Assembly (NCBI RefSeq): GCF_009208105.1
Contig: NZ_WFKL01000001.1
Location: forward strand, 1,922,001-1,986,000
DNA: 64,000 bases
Direction of reading: 5' to 3'
Source of the DNA: Rouxiella sp. S1S-2
Lineage (GTDB): Bacteria; Pseudomonadota; Gammaproteobacteria; Enterobacterales; Enterobacteriaceae
Shown here: one piece after another, positions 17,877 through 28,927 of the stretch
Layout of the letters: the number at the start of each line of letters is the position of its first letter
How positions within the stretch are numbered: position 1 is the stretch's first letter
Notes under the pieces: generated by a model
What the model was told of the DNA's origin: nothing
The model's input: the letters and a program-made list of their open reading frames with translations, nothing else
Database searches by the model: none
Position numbers and translations under genes: made by a program

Positions 17877-19397
17877 ATGTCAAGAAGCAACGTAGAAGTT
17901 CCAGACAACGTGCAGTCTTGGGCTGGCGAAAAAAATAACTACAAAGAAGGTTTTTTCACCGCGCTTGAAACCGATGAACTCGCATCCGGCATCAACGAAG
18001 ATGTCGTCCGCGCCATTTCCGCTAAGCGTGATGAGCCGGAGTGGATGCTAGAGTTCCGTCTGAAGGCTTTCCGTGCTTGGCTCAAAATGGAAGAACCGCA
18101 CTGGCTCAAAGGTAAATATACACCTTTGGATTACCAGGATTACAGCTACTATTCTGCGCCTTCATGCGGCAGCTGTGACGATGCCTGCGGCTCTCAGCCA
18201 GGTGCCACGCAGCAGTCTACGGCAGACTCGCTGGCAATGCCTGCGCTTGATAAAAACTACCTGACCAGCGAAGTAGAAAAAGCATTCGATCAGTTAGGTA
18301 TCCCGGTACGCGAAGGCAAAGAAGTGGCCGTTGATGCCATCTTTGACTCCGTGTCGGTCTCTACCACTTACCGCGATAAACTGGCCGAATCAGGCGTTAT
18401 TTTCTGCTCGTTCGGTGAAGCCATTCACGACTACCCAGAGCTGGTGCAACAGTATTTGGGCACCGTAGTTCCGCCGGAAGACAACTTCTTTGCTGCCCTG
18501 AACGCCGCGGTCGCTTCCGATGGCACCTTTGTATATATTCCTAAAGGCGTGCGTTGCCCGATGGAGCTGTCCACGTATTTCCGTATCAATGCGGCGAAAA
18601 CCGGCCAGTTCGAACGTACTATCCTGATTGCCGATGAAGGCAGCTACGTTAGCTACATCGAAGGCTGTTCTGCCCCCGTGCGTGATACCTATCAGCTGCA
18701 CGCGGCGGTGGTTGAAGTCATCATTCTTAAAGATGCCGAAGTGAAGTATTCCACCGTACAGAACTGGTTCTCTGGCAGCGAAGAGAGCAGCGGCGGCATT
18801 CTGAATTTTGTTACCAAGCGCGCAATTTGCGAAGGCTCAGGCTCTAAAATGTCCTGGACCCAGTCAGAAACTGGCTCAGCCATTACCTGGAAATACCCGA
18901 GCGTTATCCTTAAAGGTGATAATTCGGTAGGTGAGTTCTTCTCGGTCGCGCTGACCAGCGGCAAGCAGCAGGCCGATACTGGAACCAAAATGATCCACAT
19001 TGGTAAAAACACCAAGTCGACCATTATCGCGAAAGGTATCTCAGCAGGACGCAGTCAAAACAGCTATCGCGGTCTGGTTAAAATCCTGCCTTCTGCCGAG
19101 AACGCACGTAACTTTACCCAGTGTGACTCAATGCTGATTGGTGCCGACTGTGGCGCGCACACGTTCCCGTACATTGAAGTGCGCAACAACAGTGCGCAGC
19201 TTGAGCATGAAGCCACAACCTCAAAAATTGGTGAAGATCAGCTGTTCTACTGCCTGCAGCGCGGGATCAGTGAAGATGATGCTATCTCAATGATTGTTAA
19301 TGGTTTCTGTAAAGACGTATTCTCCGAGCTGCCGTTAGAATTCGCCGTTGAAGCTCAAAAGCTTCTGGCAATCAGCCTAGAACACAGTGTTGGCTAA
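17877..19397 (+). CDS. sufB: Fe-S cluster scaffold subunit SufB
   Basis: SufB is the main scaffold of the SufBC2D complex, on which clusters are built from SufE-delivered sulphur. Its 506 residues are about ten more than in E. coli; the extra length lies in a Ser/Gln-rich stretch after [14 protein letters not shown] (residues about 98-120). Core family features are present: [28 protein letters not shown], and near the C-terminus the catalytic region with [15 protein letters not shown] and [16 protein letters not shown]. The CxxC-type cluster in the N-terminal insert is also seen in E. coli. Confidence 0.96.
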   Translation: MSRSNVEVPDNVQSWAGEKNNYKEGFFTALETDELASGINEDVVRAISAKRDEPEWMLEFRLKAFRAWLKMEEPHWLKGKYTPLDYQDYSYYSAPSCGSCDDACGSQPGATQQSTADSLAMPALDKNYLTSEVEKAFDQLGIPVREGKEVAVDAIFDSVSVSTTYRDKLAESGVIFCSFGEAIHDYPELVQQYLGTVVPPEDNFFAALNAAVASDGTFVYIPKGVRCPMELSTYFRINAAKTGQFERTILIADEGSYVSYIEGCSAPVRDTYQLHAAVVEVIILKDAEVKYSTVQNWFSGSEESSGGILNFVTKRAICEGSGSKMSWTQSETGSAITWKYPSVILKGDNSVGEFFSVALTSGKQQADTGTKMIHIGKNTKSTIIAKGISAGRSQNSYRGLVKILPSAENARNFTQCDSMLIGADCGAHTFPYIEVRNNSAQLEHEATTSKIGEDQLFYCLQRGISEDDAISMIVNGFCKDVFSELPLEFAVEAQKLLAISLEHSVG

Positions 19398-19464
19398 TGC
19401 TGCACTTGAAGAAAAACAGAATAAGCAGAAACACGAGCGCACAGACGCAAAATCAAGGATACAC

Positions 19465-20211
19465 ATGTTAAGCATTAAGAATTTAAAAGTCCGCGTAGAA
19501 GAAAAGGAAATTCTTAAGGGGTTAGATCTCGAGATCAAGCCAGGCGAAGTGCACGCTATTATGGGCCCAAACGGTTCAGGTAAAAGTACGCTTTCCGCCA
19601 CCCTTGCGGGCCGTGAAGATTATGAAGTTACTGAGGGTACTGTTGAGTTTAACGGTAAAGACCTTCTGGAATTAGACCCTGAAGATCGCGCCGGTGAAGG
19701 CGTTTTCATGGCATTTCAATACCCGGTTGAAATCCCTGGCGTCAGCAACAACTTCTTCCTGCAAACTGCAGTCAATGCGGTACGTAAATATCGCGAACAG
19801 CCGCCAATGGATCGCTTCGATTTTGCCGACTTTATGGACGAAAAAATCGAACTGCTGAAAATGCCTGCGGACCTGCTGACGCGCTCTGTCAACGTTGGCT
19901 TCTCCGGCGGTGAGAAAAAGCGTAACGACATTCTGCAAATGGCCGCGCTTGAGCCAAGTCTGTGCATTCTTGATGAAACCGACTCAGGTCTGGACATCGA
20001 TGCCTTGAAAACCGTTGCTAACGGCGTTAACGCGCTGCGTGATGGTAAGCGTGCCTTTATTATTGTGACTCACTACCAGCGTATCCTCGACTATATCAAA
20101 CCTGATTTCGTGCACGTACTGTCACAGGGTCGCATCGTAAAATCGGGTGATTTTAGCTTGGTTAAACAGTTGGAGGAGCAAGGTTATGGCTGGCTTACCG
20201 ACGAAGAGTAA
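19465..20211 (+). CDS. sufC: Fe-S assembly ATPase SufC
   Basis: SufC is an ABC-type soluble ATPase that drives conformational change in SufBD. I chose the ATG at 19465 (248 residues, the E. coli length) because it follows AAGGA and gives the family start MLSIKNLKVRVEEKEIL; an in-frame ATG at 19387 would overlap sufB. Motifs: Walker A GPNGSGKSTLSATLAG, signature FSGGEKKRNDILQ and Walker B CILDETDSGLD. It ends 26 bases inside sufD. Confidence 0.96.
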   Translation: MLSIKNLKVRVEEKEILKGLDLEIKPGEVHAIMGPNGSGKSTLSATLAGREDYEVTEGTVEFNGKDLLELDPEDRAGEGVFMAFQYPVEIPGVSNNFFLQTAVNAVRKYREQPPMDRFDFADFMDEKIELLKMPADLLTRSVNVGFSGGEKKRNDILQMAALEPSLCILDETDSGLDIDALKTVANGVNALRDGKRAFIIVTHYQRILDYIKPDFVHVLSQGRIVKSGDFSLVKQLEEQGYGWLTDEE

Positions 20212-21487
20212 TGCACCTGCAGCCGGTAGCTCGCATGCCATGCAGCAGTTTTACCGTCTGTTTGAAAGCGTAGGTGGCGAACAGTCTTCCCATGCCCACA
20301 ATCACTGGCAGCAGGTTCTGCGCCTTGGTTTCCCGCATGCCAAAATGGAAGACTGGAAATATACACCGGTCGCCCCTTTGTTGGGCAATCAGTTCTTTTT
20401 ACCTGAAGAACAGACATTGTCCGCCGAGAAGTTTGAAGCACTGGTGTTACCTATTGATGCGTACCGTCTGGTGTTTGTTGATGGGCGTTTCAGCCAGGCG
20501 CTGAGTGACTCTGCCACCGGCGAGTTTGAGATTGAAAAGCTGACACCCGCTATTCAACAAACGCTGCCCGAAGCCGTTGAGTCAGAAGTTTTCCTGCACC
20601 TGACGGAGAGTCTGGCACAGCACGGCCTTAAAATCCGTTTGCCCAAGGGCAAGCACGCTGAGAAGCCGCTGTATTTGTTGCACATCAGCAGCGGTCGCGA
20701 CAAATCACGTGAAGTGAACACGGTACATCACCGCTATCACGTTGAGATTGAGAGCGGGGCCAATGCTGAAATTATTGAGCATTACGTCAGCCTGAACGAC
20801 CTTGGTCATTTCACCGGCGCCCGTTTGACGGCAAACGTTGGCGATAACGCGACGCTAAGCCATTACAAACTGTCTTTCGAAAGTCAGGCAAGCTTCCACT
20901 TTGCCCATAACGATTTGGTTATTGGCCGTGATGCGAATGTTTCAAGCAACAGCTTCCTGTTGGGTGCTGGCCTGACGCGTCATCACACCAGTGCGCGTCA
21001 CGACGGTGAAGGCAGCAATCTGAACATGAACAGCCTGCTGTTGCCGATGGATTCTGAACTTGCCGATACTCGTACTTATCTTGAGCATAACAAAGGCTAT
21101 TGCAACAGCCACCAGTTGCATAAGGTCATTGTTAACGATAAGGCCAAGGCAGTATTCAACGGTATGATTTACGTTGCTAAAGACGCAATCAAAACCGATG
21201 GCAAGATGACCAATAATAACTTGCTGCTGAGTGATAAGGCAGAAGTTGATACCAAACCGCAGCTCGTTATCTGGGCTGACGACGTCAAGTGCGGACACGG
21301 TGCCACCGTGGGGCGTATGGACGAGGAGCAACTTTTCTATCTTCGTGCTCGCGGTATTAATGCGTTTGATGCGCGTAACATGATTATCTTTGCTTTTGCA
21401 GCCGAGCTGACTGAAGCCATCGAAAATGAAACATTGCGCAAAGTCGTTATTGCACGGATTGCAGGTCGACTTAATCGAGGTAAGTAA
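20186..21487 (+). CDS. sufD: Fe-S cluster assembly subunit SufD
   Basis: SufD is a structural paralogue of SufB that completes the SufBC2D complex and helps iron acquisition. The start at 20186 (433 residues; E. coli 423) has a GGAGGA ribosome site inside the end of sufC, so the genes overlap by 26 bases and are likely coupled. Family features include [13 protein letters not shown] near the N-terminus and, at the C-terminus, [20 protein letters not shown], with the conserved Cys and His of the SufB-SufD interface. Confidence 0.96.
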   Translation: MAGLPTKSNAPAAGSSHAMQQFYRLFESVGGEQSSHAHNHWQQVLRLGFPHAKMEDWKYTPVAPLLGNQFFLPEEQTLSAEKFEALVLPIDAYRLVFVDGRFSQALSDSATGEFEIEKLTPAIQQTLPEAVESEVFLHLTESLAQHGLKIRLPKGKHAEKPLYLLHISSGRDKSREVNTVHHRYHVEIESGANAEIIEHYVSLNDLGHFTGARLTANVGDNATLSHYKLSFESQASFHFAHNDLVIGRDANVSSNSFLLGAGLTRHHTSARHDGEGSNLNMNSLLLPMDSELADTRTYLEHNKGYCNSHQLHKVIVNDKAKAVFNGMIYVAKDAIKTDGKMTNNNLLLSDKAEVDTKPQLVIWADDVKCGHGATVGRMDEEQLFYLRARGINAFDARNMIIFAFAAELTEAIENETLRKVVIARIAGRLNRGK

Positions 21488-22707
21488 TGAGTTTTCCACT
21501 GGAAAGAGTGCGTAGTGACTTCCCTTTACTGAGCCGCGACGTTAATGGTAAGCCTTTGGCTTACCTTGACAGCGCTGCCAGTGCGCAGAAACCGCGTCAG
21601 GTTATCGACCGCGAGAGTGCATTCTATCAGCATGACTACGCCGCCGTGCACCGTGGGATCCACACCCTCAGCGTTGAAGCTACCGAGCAGATGGAAAACG
21701 TTCGTAAGCAGGCCGCCGCATTTATTAATGCGGCATCTGCCGAAGAAATTGTGTTTGTGAAGGGCACGACCGAGGCTATCAACTTGGTCGCTAATACCTT
21801 TGGCCGCACCAAGTTGTCCGCTGGCGATCGCATTATCATCACCGAAATGGAGCACCATGCGAACATCGTTCCGTGGCAGATGATTGCTAAAGAGCGCGGT
21901 TTGCATATCGATGTCTGGCATCTCACGCCGCAGGGCGAGCTGGATATGGAACAGTTTGCTTCATTGCTCACGCCGCAAACCAAGCTTCTGGCGCTGACCC
22001 ACGTGTCAAACGTGTTGGGCACCCGCAACCCGATTGAAACCATTATTCCCCAGGCAAAAGCTGCTGGCCTGTATGTGCTGGTGGACGGTGCGCAAGCGGT
22101 AATGCATCACAAGGTTGACGTTCAGGCGCTTGACTGCGATTTCTACGTGTTCTCTGGCCACAAACTTTATGGTCCAACCGGTATTGGTATCCTTTACGGT
22201 AAAGCGGCACTGCTTGACGAAATGCCACCTTGGGAAGGCGGTGGTTCGATGATCAAACACGTTAGTCTCACCGAAGGCACTACCTACGTTAAAGCGCCTT
22301 GGCGTTTTGAAGCGGGTTCACCCAATACCGGTGGGATGATCGGCCTCGGCGCAGCGTTTGACTATGTCAACGAGCTTGGCCTTGATGCAATTCATGAATA
22401 TGAAAATGCCCTGATGAGCTACGCGCTTGAGGCGATGGCGCAGATCCCTGATATTCATATTTATGGGCCTGCGATTCGTTCTGGCGTGATTGCTTTTAAC
22501 TTGGGCAATCATCACGCGTATGACGTGGGCAGCTTCCTTGACCAATACGGTATTGCCATTCGCACCGGTCACCATTGTGCGATGCCGCTCATGTCGTTCT
22601 TCGGCGTCCCGGCAATGTGCCGCGCTTCTCTTGCGATGTATAATACCCGTGAAGAAGTAGACCGTTTGGTTGCAGGACTTAAACGTATTAGCCTGCTGCT
22701 GGGTTAA
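21487..22707 (+). CDS. sufS: Cysteine desulfurase SufS
   Basis: SufS is a PLP-dependent group II desulfurase that takes sulphur from L-cysteine and hands it to SufE. All 406 residues align with E. coli SufS. The PLP lysine lies in [14 protein letters not shown] (about residue 226), and the persulfide-forming Cys in [15 protein letters not shown] (about 364). Its ATG overlaps the sufD stop codon (TAATG), implying coupled translation. Confidence 0.97.
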   Translation: MSFPLERVRSDFPLLSRDVNGKPLAYLDSAASAQKPRQVIDRESAFYQHDYAAVHRGIHTLSVEATEQMENVRKQAAAFINAASAEEIVFVKGTTEAINLVANTFGRTKLSAGDRIIITEMEHHANIVPWQMIAKERGLHIDVWHLTPQGELDMEQFASLLTPQTKLLALTHVSNVLGTRNPIETIIPQAKAAGLYVLVDGAQAVMHHKVDVQALDCDFYVFSGHKLYGPTGIGILYGKAALLDEMPPWEGGGSMIKHVSLTEGTTYVKAPWRFEAGSPNTGGMIGLGAAFDYVNELGLDAIHEYENALMSYALEAMAQIPDIHIYGPAIRSGVIAFNLGNHHAYDVGSFLDQYGIAIRTGHHCAMPLMSFFGVPAMCRASLAMYNTREEVDRLVAGLKRISLLLG

Positions 22708-22735
22708 CAATAAGCAACAAGCAGGATGGTTTTTT

Positions 22736-23152
22736 ATGGCAAATTTGCCAGATAAGCAAAAGTTGGTTAAGAATTTTTCCCGGTGCCCGAACTGGGAAGA
22801 AAAATACTTGTACGTTATCGAACTTGGCGCGCTGTTGGCACCGCTGAGTGATGAAAATCGTCAAGCGCAGAATCTCATCTCTGGTTGTCAAAGCCAGGTG
22901 TGGATTGTGATGCAGACCGATGACAACGGCCAGATTACGTTTTTGGGCGACAGCGATGCCGCTATTGTCAAAGGTCTGCTGGCGATTGTTTTCAGCCTGT
23001 ATCACGGATTAACGGCGGAAGAAGTGGTGGCGCTAGACGTTCGCCCCTTCTTTGGTGAGCTCGAACTGAGTCAGCATCTTACCCCGTCCCGATCTCAGGG
23101 GCTGGAAGCGATGATCCGTGCTATCCGTGCAAAAGCGACGGTGATGGCCTAA
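22736..23152 (+). CDS. sufE: Sulphur acceptor protein SufE
   Basis: SufE accepts persulfide sulphur from SufS and passes it to SufB. The ATG at 22736 gives 138 residues, the E. coli length, starting [14 protein letters not shown]; an upstream in-frame ATG at 22670 would sit inside sufS and is rejected. The acceptor Cys is residue 51 in [10 protein letters not shown], exactly the E. coli position. It is the last gene of the operon. Confidence 0.97.
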   Translation: MANLPDKQKLVKNFSRCPNWEEKYLYVIELGALLAPLSDENRQAQNLISGCQSQVWIVMQTDDNGQITFLGDSDAAIVKGLLAIVFSLYHGLTAEEVVALDVRPFFGELELSQHLTPSRSQGLEAMIRAIRAKATVMA

Positions 23153-23182
23153 GGTTTTTCCCGTTCAAAATTGCGTTGCTTG

Positions 23183-23224
23183 TAGCCCGACTTGTTAGGA
23201 ATGTTCTGCTAATGAGTTGGGCTA
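23183..23224 (+). terminator. Hairpin after the suf operon, possible terminator
   Basis: TAGCCCGACT (23183-23192) pairs with AGTTGGGCTA (23215-23224) with one G-T wobble, 30 bases after the sufE stop. A T-run occurs only about 20 bases further on, so this is not a classical terminator. Confidence 0.4.
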
Positions 23225-23445
23225 ATTAATGGTCCTCAGATTTTTTTTCCTGATTTATTTCTGATTTTTCAGCATCTTAATCTCTTAGTTTTTCCTAAAT
23301 TACGCCCGACCAGGAGATCGTAACATCTTGATTTCAGAAGCGTAAATTGTCTTTCAGCTCGGTACTGCTAGTATTAACTCACATAATGAACGACTCTTCA
23401 GCACTGTACTGAATCAGTCGAACACTCCACTGAGTAGGAATTAGC

Positions 23446-24411
23446 ATGAAACTTTCTTTGCCTCTAATGGGAATGCTTTTCGCCACCGTGTTTACCGCCG
23501 GGATCAATGCTTCCTTGGCTGCCGACTATCCGCTTCCAGCCGAAAATAGCCGACTCATTGGCGAAAACACCACCTACGTCGTGCCCAACGACGGCAAGCC
23601 GCTTGAGGCCATCGCTGCCAAGTTTCAAATAGGGCTTATTGCCATGCTTGAGGCTAACCCTGGTGTTGACCCTTTGCTACCAAAACCGGGCACGGTATTG
23701 ACTATTCCCAGCCAGATGCTGTTGCCTGACACCAAACGTGAAGGGATAGTGATAAATCTGGCTGAGTTGCGCCTCTATTACTATCCAAAAGGCGAGAGCA
23801 AAGTGGTGGTTTACCCGATTGGCATCGGCCAGTTGGGTCGAAATACGCCTGAAATGGTCACGTCCGTCAGCCAGAAAATTCCCAACCCGACCTGGACGCC
23901 TACCCCCAACATTCGCAAAGTTTATTTGAAAGAGCAGGGGATCACTCTGCCGGGCGTGGTTCCGGCGGGACCTGAGAATCCAATGGGGCTATTTGCCATG
24001 CGTTTAGCTGCGGGTCAGGGCCATTATCTGATACACGGTACCAATGCCAATTTTGGTATCGGGATGCGCGTCAGTTCAGGCTGCATACGCCTGCGACCCG
24101 ATGATATTGAAGCGCTGTTCAACAGCGTGCCTAAAGGCACTCGCGTTCAGGTAATTAATCAACCTATCAAGTTCGACATAGAACCCGATGGGAAACGCTA
24201 CGTTGAGGTTCATCAGCCGCTATCACGCACTGAAAAAGACGATCCACAAACTATGCCAATTGCCATCAGTTCCAGTCTCAAGAAATTTAAATCCAGTGAC
24301 GAAACCAACAAAGACGTACTGACAAGCGCCATTGAGCGCCGCTCAGGCATGCCAGTATTGGTGAATACCGGTACTGAAGAAACGAACACGCCACCGGCAG
24401 CAGCCATGTAA
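23446..24411 (+). CDS. ldtE: L,D-transpeptidase LdtE (YnhG)
   Basis: A periplasmic enzyme that forms 3-3 cross-links between meso-diaminopimelate residues of peptidoglycan. Its 321 residues have a signal peptide (cleaved after SLAA, about residue 26), a LysM-like segment (YVVPNDGKPLEAIAAKF, about 44-60) and the YkuD catalytic domain with HGTNANFGIG and the Cys motif RVSSGCIRLRPDDIEALF (about residue 210). Position between suf and lpp is that of E. coli ynhG (ldtE) rather than the Lpp-anchoring paralogues ybiS, erfK and ycfS, though sequence alone does not fully separate them. A terminator follows. Confidence 0.9.
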   Translation: MKLSLPLMGMLFATVFTAGINASLAADYPLPAENSRLIGENTTYVVPNDGKPLEAIAAKFQIGLIAMLEANPGVDPLLPKPGTVLTIPSQMLLPDTKREGIVINLAELRLYYYPKGESKVVVYPIGIGQLGRNTPEMVTSVSQKIPNPTWTPTPNIRKVYLKEQGITLPGVVPAGPENPMGLFAMRLAAGQGHYLIHGTNANFGIGMRVSSGCIRLRPDDIEALFNSVPKGTRVQVINQPIKFDIEPDGKRYVEVHQPLSRTEKDDPQTMPIAISSSLKKFKSSDETNKDVLTSAIERRSGMPVLVNTGTEETNTPPAAAM

Positions 24412-24441
24412 TCGCAGCGGTCTTAGTCAGTAATGCGGTTT

Positions 24442-24476
24442 AAACGCCACCAGAACGCTTTGGTGGCGTTTTTATT
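24442..24476 (+). terminator. Terminator of ldtE
   Basis: A ten-base-pair stem (AAACGCCACC at 24442-24451, GGTGGCGTTT at 24462-24471) ending in TTTTTATTTA, 31 bases after the stop. Confidence 0.88.
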
Positions 24477-24577
24477 TAAATACTTTTAACGAGTAGGCTT
24501 GCGATAGTGCGTCTGTCTGGGTGTGATTAAGGCGGGCTAGTGCGGGCAGAGAGTGTGGTGGGGATATTTAGGTAAAA

Positions 24578-24603
24578 AAATGGCGCACAATGTGCGCCAT
24601 TTC
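24578..24603 (-). terminator. Terminator of lpp
   Basis: AAATGGCGCAC pairs with GTGCGCCATTT around a three-base loop, with a T-run on the minus strand, about 20 bases beyond the lpp stop. Confidence 0.9.
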
Positions 24604-24620
24604 ACTATGAGAAGTAAATA

Positions 24621-24857
24621 TTACTTCTTGTAAGCGTGAGCTTGGTTGTCAAGACGTTGGTTAGCACGTGCTGCGTCGTCTTTAGCTGCTTGGGTGTCAG
24701 CTTTAACTGCTGCAACGTCGTTGCTCAACTGATCAACTTTAGAGTTCAGAGTTGAAACGTCAGAAGACAGTTGGTCGATTTTAGCATTGCTTGAACAACC
24801 AGCCAGCAGAGTAGAAGCCAGGATTACTGCGCCCAGTACCAGTTTAGTGCGATTCAT
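24621..24857 (-). CDS. lpp: Major outer-membrane (Braun) lipoprotein Lpp
   Basis: Lpp is the abundant lipoprotein that tethers the outer membrane to peptidoglycan. It has 78 residues: a lipoprotein signal with lipobox LLAGC (Cys21 becomes lipidated), then heptad repeats forming the trimeric coiled coil, and a C-terminal Lys (AYKK) whose side chain is linked to diaminopimelate. Length and sequence match the family almost exactly. It is monocistronic with its own terminator, and there is no second lpp copy here. Confidence 0.98.
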   Translation of the reverse strand: MNRTKLVLGAVILASTLLAGCSSNAKIDQLSSDVSTLNSKVDQLSNDVAAVKADTQAAKDDAARANQRLDNQAHAYKK

Positions 24858-25094
24858 TATAAAACCCTCTAGATTAAGTTAATCTCCATGTAGCGTTACA
24901 AGTATTACACAAACCTTTTTCTAATGAGAATAAATTTTTATCGCCAAATGCTTTATTTTGCTCGTTCGCTCAAAGAAGCATCTTTTTTTACATAAAACTT
25001 GAAAAACGTTATCTAAAACAGGCTGATTCCATGAGACTTGTCCCATTTTCAGAACATCGTATTTGACAGCCTTTTTGGAAAATACAGAAAAACG

Positions 25095-25126
25095 GTCAAA
25101 AAAAACGCCGCATTTCGCGGCGTTTT
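25095..25126 (-). terminator. Terminator of pykF
   Basis: A ten-base-pair stem (AAAACGCCGC at 25102-25111, GCGGCGTTTT at 25117-25126) around ATTTC, followed on the minus strand by a T-run, 24 bases beyond the pykF stop. Confidence 0.92.
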
Positions 25127-25149
25127 ATAATTGTTTAACCTAATTAGGA

Positions 25150-26562
25150 TTAAACAGTGTGAACTGAAGAGGTGTTCGTGGTGCCACTTGGAACCAATGC
25201 ACCTGAAACCATAACCACTTTATCGCCTTTTTGTGCGAGGCCACTTTCGAGTGCAGCCTCTTTACCAATGCGATAGAAATCGTCAGTTGATGCAATTTCT
25301 TTCACCAGTTGGGTGATAACACCCTTAGTGAGGATCAGCTGACGCGCGGTCACTTCATTGGTAGTTAATGCCAAAATGGTGGCATTAGGGAAGTATTTAC
25401 GCACGGCGATCGCCGATTTGCCGCCGTTGGTTGCGACAACAATCAGCGGTGCATCCAGCTTCTCAGCCATTTCTACCGCACCGCGGCATACGGCTTCGGT
25501 GATGCGCAGTTTACGGCTGTCGTTCTGACCGTCGATACGGCTCTGCATGACACGATCCGTACGCTCACAGATAGTGGCCATAATGCGAACAGCTTCCAGT
25601 GGATATTTCCCTTTGGCACTTTCGCCAGAGAGCATAACTGCATCGGTGCCATCGATGATGGCGTTTGCCACGTCGCCCGCTTCTGCGCGTGTTGGACGCG
25701 GGTTTTTAATCATCGAGTCAAGCATTTGCGTTGCAGTGATAACCACTTTACGTGCGCGGTTACATTTCTCGATCATCATTTTCTGCGCGAAAATAACTTC
25801 TTCTACAGGAATTTCAACGCCGAGGTCACCACGAGCAACCATGATGCCGTCTGAAGCTTCGAGGATTTCGTCAAAGTTGTTCAGGCCTTCCTGATTTTCG
25901 ATTTTAGAAATGATCTGGATGTGTTCGCCACCGTGTGCTTTCAGATGTTCGCGAATTTCGATTACGTCTGAACGTTTACGAATGAAAGAAGCCGCAACGA
26001 AGTCCACGCCTTGCTCACAGCCGAAAATCAGGTCGCGTTTGTCTTTTTCTGCCAGTGCTGGCAGGGCGATAGAAACGCCAGGCAGGTTAACGCCTTTGTT
26101 TTCACCCAGATCACCGTTGTTTAGCACTTTACAGGTCACTTCAGTGTCGGTGACTTGAGTGACTTCCATTCCGATTAGACCATCGTCGACCAGAACCGTG
26201 TTGCCCACTTTCAGGTCAGCTGCGAAGCCTGCGTAGGTTACCGCAACGCGTTCGCTGTTACCGATGACACTCTGGTCGGTAGTAAAGACGAAAGTTTGGC
26301 CCGCAACCAGGGAAGCGTCTTTGCCGCCTTCCAGTTTGATGGTACGGATTTCTGGACCTTTGGTGTCAAGCAGGATACCGGCTTTCTGGCCTGTTTTGGC
26401 CATAACGTTGCGGATGTTCTTAATGCGCTGACCGTGCTCTTCATAATCACCGTGAGAAAAATTCAAACGCATGACGTTCATACCTGCATCAAGCAGTTTA
26501 GTCAGCATCTCTTCGGATTCAGTTTTTGGTCCGATAGTACAAACAATTTTAGTCTTTTTCAT
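25150..26562 (-). CDS. pykF: Pyruvate kinase I (PykF)
   Basis: PykF converts PEP and ADP to pyruvate and ATP and is activated by fructose-1,6-bisphosphate. I chose the ATG at 26562 (470 residues, the E. coli length; start [16 protein letters not shown]). A longer open frame to 26625 adds 21 unlike residues. Active-site features: [13 protein letters not shown], the catalytic Lys in [17 protein letters not shown], and [12 protein letters not shown] followed by [18 protein letters not shown]. It is monocistronic, opposed to ppsA in metabolism; both have a Cra-type site upstream. Confidence 0.97.
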   Translation of the reverse strand: MKKTKIVCTIGPKTESEEMLTKLLDAGMNVMRLNFSHGDYEEHGQRIKNIRNVMAKTGQKAGILLDTKGPEIRTIKLEGGKDASLVAGQTFVFTTDQSVIGNSERVAVTYAGFAADLKVGNTVLVDDGLIGMEVTQVTDTEVTCKVLNNGDLGENKGVNLPGVSIALPALAEKDKRDLIFGCEQGVDFVAASFIRKRSDVIEIREHLKAHGGEHIQIISKIENQEGLNNFDEILEASDGIMVARGDLGVEIPVEEVIFAQKMMIEKCNRARKVVITATQMLDSMIKNPRPTRAEAGDVANAIIDGTDAVMLSGESAKGKYPLEAVRIMATICERTDRVMQSRIDGQNDSRKLRITEAVCRGAVEMAEKLDAPLIVVATNGGKSAIAVRKYFPNATILALTTNEVTARQLILTKGVITQLVKEIASTDDFYRIGKEAALESGLAQKGDKVVMVSGALVPSGTTNTSSVHTV

Positions 26563-26812
26563 GACGATTTTTTCTACAAGTTGTGATGGATAGGATAAGA
26601 GTGCGCAAGGCGGTAATGCGGTCACCGTTCGCGCTGAATGGTTTTCTGACCTGGTTTGAGAAAAACGTTAGTTTGAGCAAAACATTTCTAAGAATAGGCG
26701 AGTGCAGGAGAAACGTTGTGTAAAATTCGACGGGCACGCAACTGTATGGACGAGTTTTAATCGTTTTAGGGGTGAAAATGCTTGTTATATGACGATATCG
26801 ATAGATCAAGGG
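26563..26812 (-). other. Long 5' leader/promoter region of pykF
   Basis: About 250 bases separate the pykF start codon from the Cra-like site. No other gene is visible. The region is expected to hold the pykF promoter and leader, but I could not place a convincing -35/-10 pair. Confidence 0.4.
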
Positions 26813-26828
26813 GCTGAATCCATTCAAT
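26813..26828. promoter_or_regulatory. Cra (FruR)-like site upstream of pykF
   Basis: GCTGAATCCATTCAAT matches the Cra consensus GCTGAATCGATTCAGC at 13 of 16 positions. Cra represses pykF in E. coli. The distance of about 250 bases to the start codon implies a long leader. Confidence 0.65.
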
Positions 26829-27168
26829 CTAAGAAACTGTGCCAGTTTGTTGGCTCATAGTATAGAGGGTTCGAGGGAGGGAAACCAATCAAAAATTAGC
26901 AGCGTGCGCAAGAGAATGGGCTTATCCGCAGCTTTGTTGCGCAATCGTTCAAAAGCCGGCATCGAATGCTAACAAACGCAAGGCAAGTATTAACAATTTG
27001 AAATTTGCGTTAACGGCACTGTTATAAAATGGGCGATAGCGGGGGAACGTCTGGATCATTGGAAAAAGAAAAAGGCAATGTGAATCAGTAAAAAATCAGG
27101 GTAATAAGGCGGTATCAGATGATGTGTTGCGGGAGTCTATAAAGTTTCCGAGGTAACGCGCTTTGCAT
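26829..27168. other. Gene-free spacer between pykF and the tRNA genes
   Basis: About 340 bases that also form the 3' flank of the minus-strand tRNA pair. I see no gene, no clear terminator and no repeat. Confidence 0.4.
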
Positions 27169-27245
27169 TGGTGCGTCCGAGTGGACTCGAACCACCGACC
27201 CCCACCATGTCAAGGTGGTGCTCTAACCAACTGAGCTACGGACGC
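27169..27245 (-). tRNA. valW: tRNA-Val (anticodon GAC), copy 2 in transcription order
   Basis: A 77-base minus-strand gene with encoded CCA end. The acceptor stem GCGTCCG pairs with CGGACGC; the anticodon arm ACCACCTTGACATGGTGG carries GAC, reading GUC/GUU valine codons; the T arm contains GGTTCGAGTCC. Identical to the copy at 27277-27353, 31 bases upstream, so the two are probably one transcript. E. coli has the same valV-valW pair beside mdtK; the symbol is assigned by position. Confidence 0.96.
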
Positions 27246-27276
27246 ACATCATGCAACGTTTGAATCCTGAGATATT

Positions 27277-27353
27277 TGGTGCGTCCGAGTGGACTCGAAC
27301 CACCGACCCCCACCATGTCAAGGTGGTGCTCTAACCAACTGAGCTACGGACGC
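27277..27353 (-). tRNA. valV: tRNA-Val (anticodon GAC), copy 1 in transcription order
   Basis: A 77-base minus-strand gene, base-for-base the same as the downstream copy, with encoded CCA and GAC anticodon. The 31-base spacer between the two is unlike either gene. Confidence 0.96.
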
Positions 27354-27553
27354 ATCGTTATCTCTGTCTGCCAGTCTGGCAGCGGGGACGAATATTAACG
27401 GCCTACCGGAGTGCTGGCAAGGGAAAAAATGCATTTTAATGACATATTGCAGCTGATTGCTGCGCGAGTGCTCATTGCGTTTATTTTTTGCACATTAATT
27501 GCAGTGCGCTGCCTTTAAACAGCGCACCGAGGGTGGGGGGATATTGGATGGAA

Positions 27554-28927
27554 CTAGCGTCCCGCTCGCTGCAAAATAGAGAACGAGGACTGTTTTTGTA
27601 TCCATCGCACGCGCCACGACATCATGGTGGCGGCAAACGTCAACCCAATGATAAACCCGCACCAGAATCCGCTAGGGCCCATGGCTGGAACCAGATAATC
27701 GGTGAGCGCCAGCAGATAACCGATAGGAAGCCCCAAAATCCAGTAGGCGGTAAAGGTGATATAAAAAATTGAGCGGGTATCTTTATAGCCGCGCAGCACG
27801 CCACTGCTTATCACCTGAACGGCGTCCGATATCTGGAAAATAGCTGCAAACAGCATCAGATGCGAGGCGAGGGTGACCACTTCCGGATTGTCGTTATACA
27901 GCCGCGCAATATGAACGCGGAAAATAACGGCGAGCGTAGCAATGATGCAGGCCATCACAATACCGGTCGCCACGCTGGTACGGGCCGACACTTTGGCCCC
28001 CTGCGGGTTTGATTCGCCGAGGCGAGAACCGACGCGAATGGTGGCCGCAACGCCCAGCGAAAGCGGCACAACAAACATCAACGAGCCCACGTTGAGAGCG
28101 ATTTGATGACTTGCCACCGCCACAATGCCCAACGGCGAAACCAGCAACGCCACAACCGCAAACAGGGTGACCTCAAAAAATAACGCCAGTGCAACGGGTA
28201 AACCCAGCTGCGTCAGGCGCTTAAGCACCTGCCAGTCAGGTTTGGCAAAGGGTTTGGTCGCGACGATATCGCGCAATGAATAGGTGCGCTTGGTATAGAT
28301 GCGCATCATGATGAACATTACCCAGTAAACCGTGCCTGTTGCCACACCGCAGCCAACGCCACCCAGTGCCGGGGCGCCGAATTTGCCATAGATAAAAATG
28401 TAGTTAACCGGGATATTCACCAGCAGACCGATAAAGCCAAATACCATGCCGGGTTTGGTTTTCGACAGCCCTTCACACTGGTCGCGAAGCACCTGGAAAA
28501 ACAGATAGCCCGGTGCGCCCCACATAATGGCCCGCAGATACCCAATCGCTTTCTCTTTAAGCAGAGGGTCGATGTTGTGCATCAGGCCAATCATTAAGTC
28601 ACAGTTATAAATAACCACCATCACCAGCACTGAAACGCCACCGGCCAGCCAGAAACCTTGCTGAACCTGATCGCCTATTTTGTCGCGTCGACCTGCACCG
28701 TTAAGATGCGCGACGGTGGGAGTTAATGACAATAAAAGACCGTGGCCAAACAGTATGGCGGGCAGCCATATTGATGTGCCTACGGCAACCGCAGCCATAT
28801 CGGTAGCGCTGACCGATCCTGCCATAATGGTGTCAACTACACCCATCGAGGTTTGAGCAATTTGAGCCAGGATAACGGGGATAGCGAGAGCCAATAAACT
28901 ACGCGCTTCTGTAAGGTACTTCTGCAC
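27554..28927 (-). CDS. mdtK: Multidrug efflux MATE transporter MdtK (NorM)
   Basis: MdtK is an inner-membrane cation-coupled exporter of fluoroquinolones, dyes and other cations. Its 457 residues equal the E. coli length, with twelve hydrophobic helices in two MATE repeats (N-terminal [20 protein letters not shown] with DTIMAG; C-terminal half starting about residue 235 with [16 protein letters not shown]). Position between the tRNA-Val pair and ribE is as in E. coli. Confidence 0.94.
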   Translation of the reverse strand: MQKYLTEARSLLALAIPVILAQIAQTSMGVVDTIMAGSVSATDMAAVAVGTSIWLPAILFGHGLLLSLTPTVAHLNGAGRRDKIGDQVQQGFWLAGGVSVLVMVVIYNCDLMIGLMHNIDPLLKEKAIGYLRAIMWGAPGYLFFQVLRDQCEGLSKTKPGMVFGFIGLLVNIPVNYIFIYGKFGAPALGGVGCGVATGTVYWVMFIMMRIYTKRTYSLRDIVATKPFAKPDWQVLKRLTQLGLPVALALFFEVTLFAVVALLVSPLGIVAVASHQIALNVGSLMFVVPLSLGVAATIRVGSRLGESNPQGAKVSARTSVATGIVMACIIATLAVIFRVHIARLYNDNPEVVTLASHLMLFAAIFQISDAVQVISSGVLRGYKDTRSIFYITFTAYWILGLPIGYLLALTDYLVPAMGPSGFWCGFIIGLTFAATMMSWRVRWIQKQSSFSILQRAGR

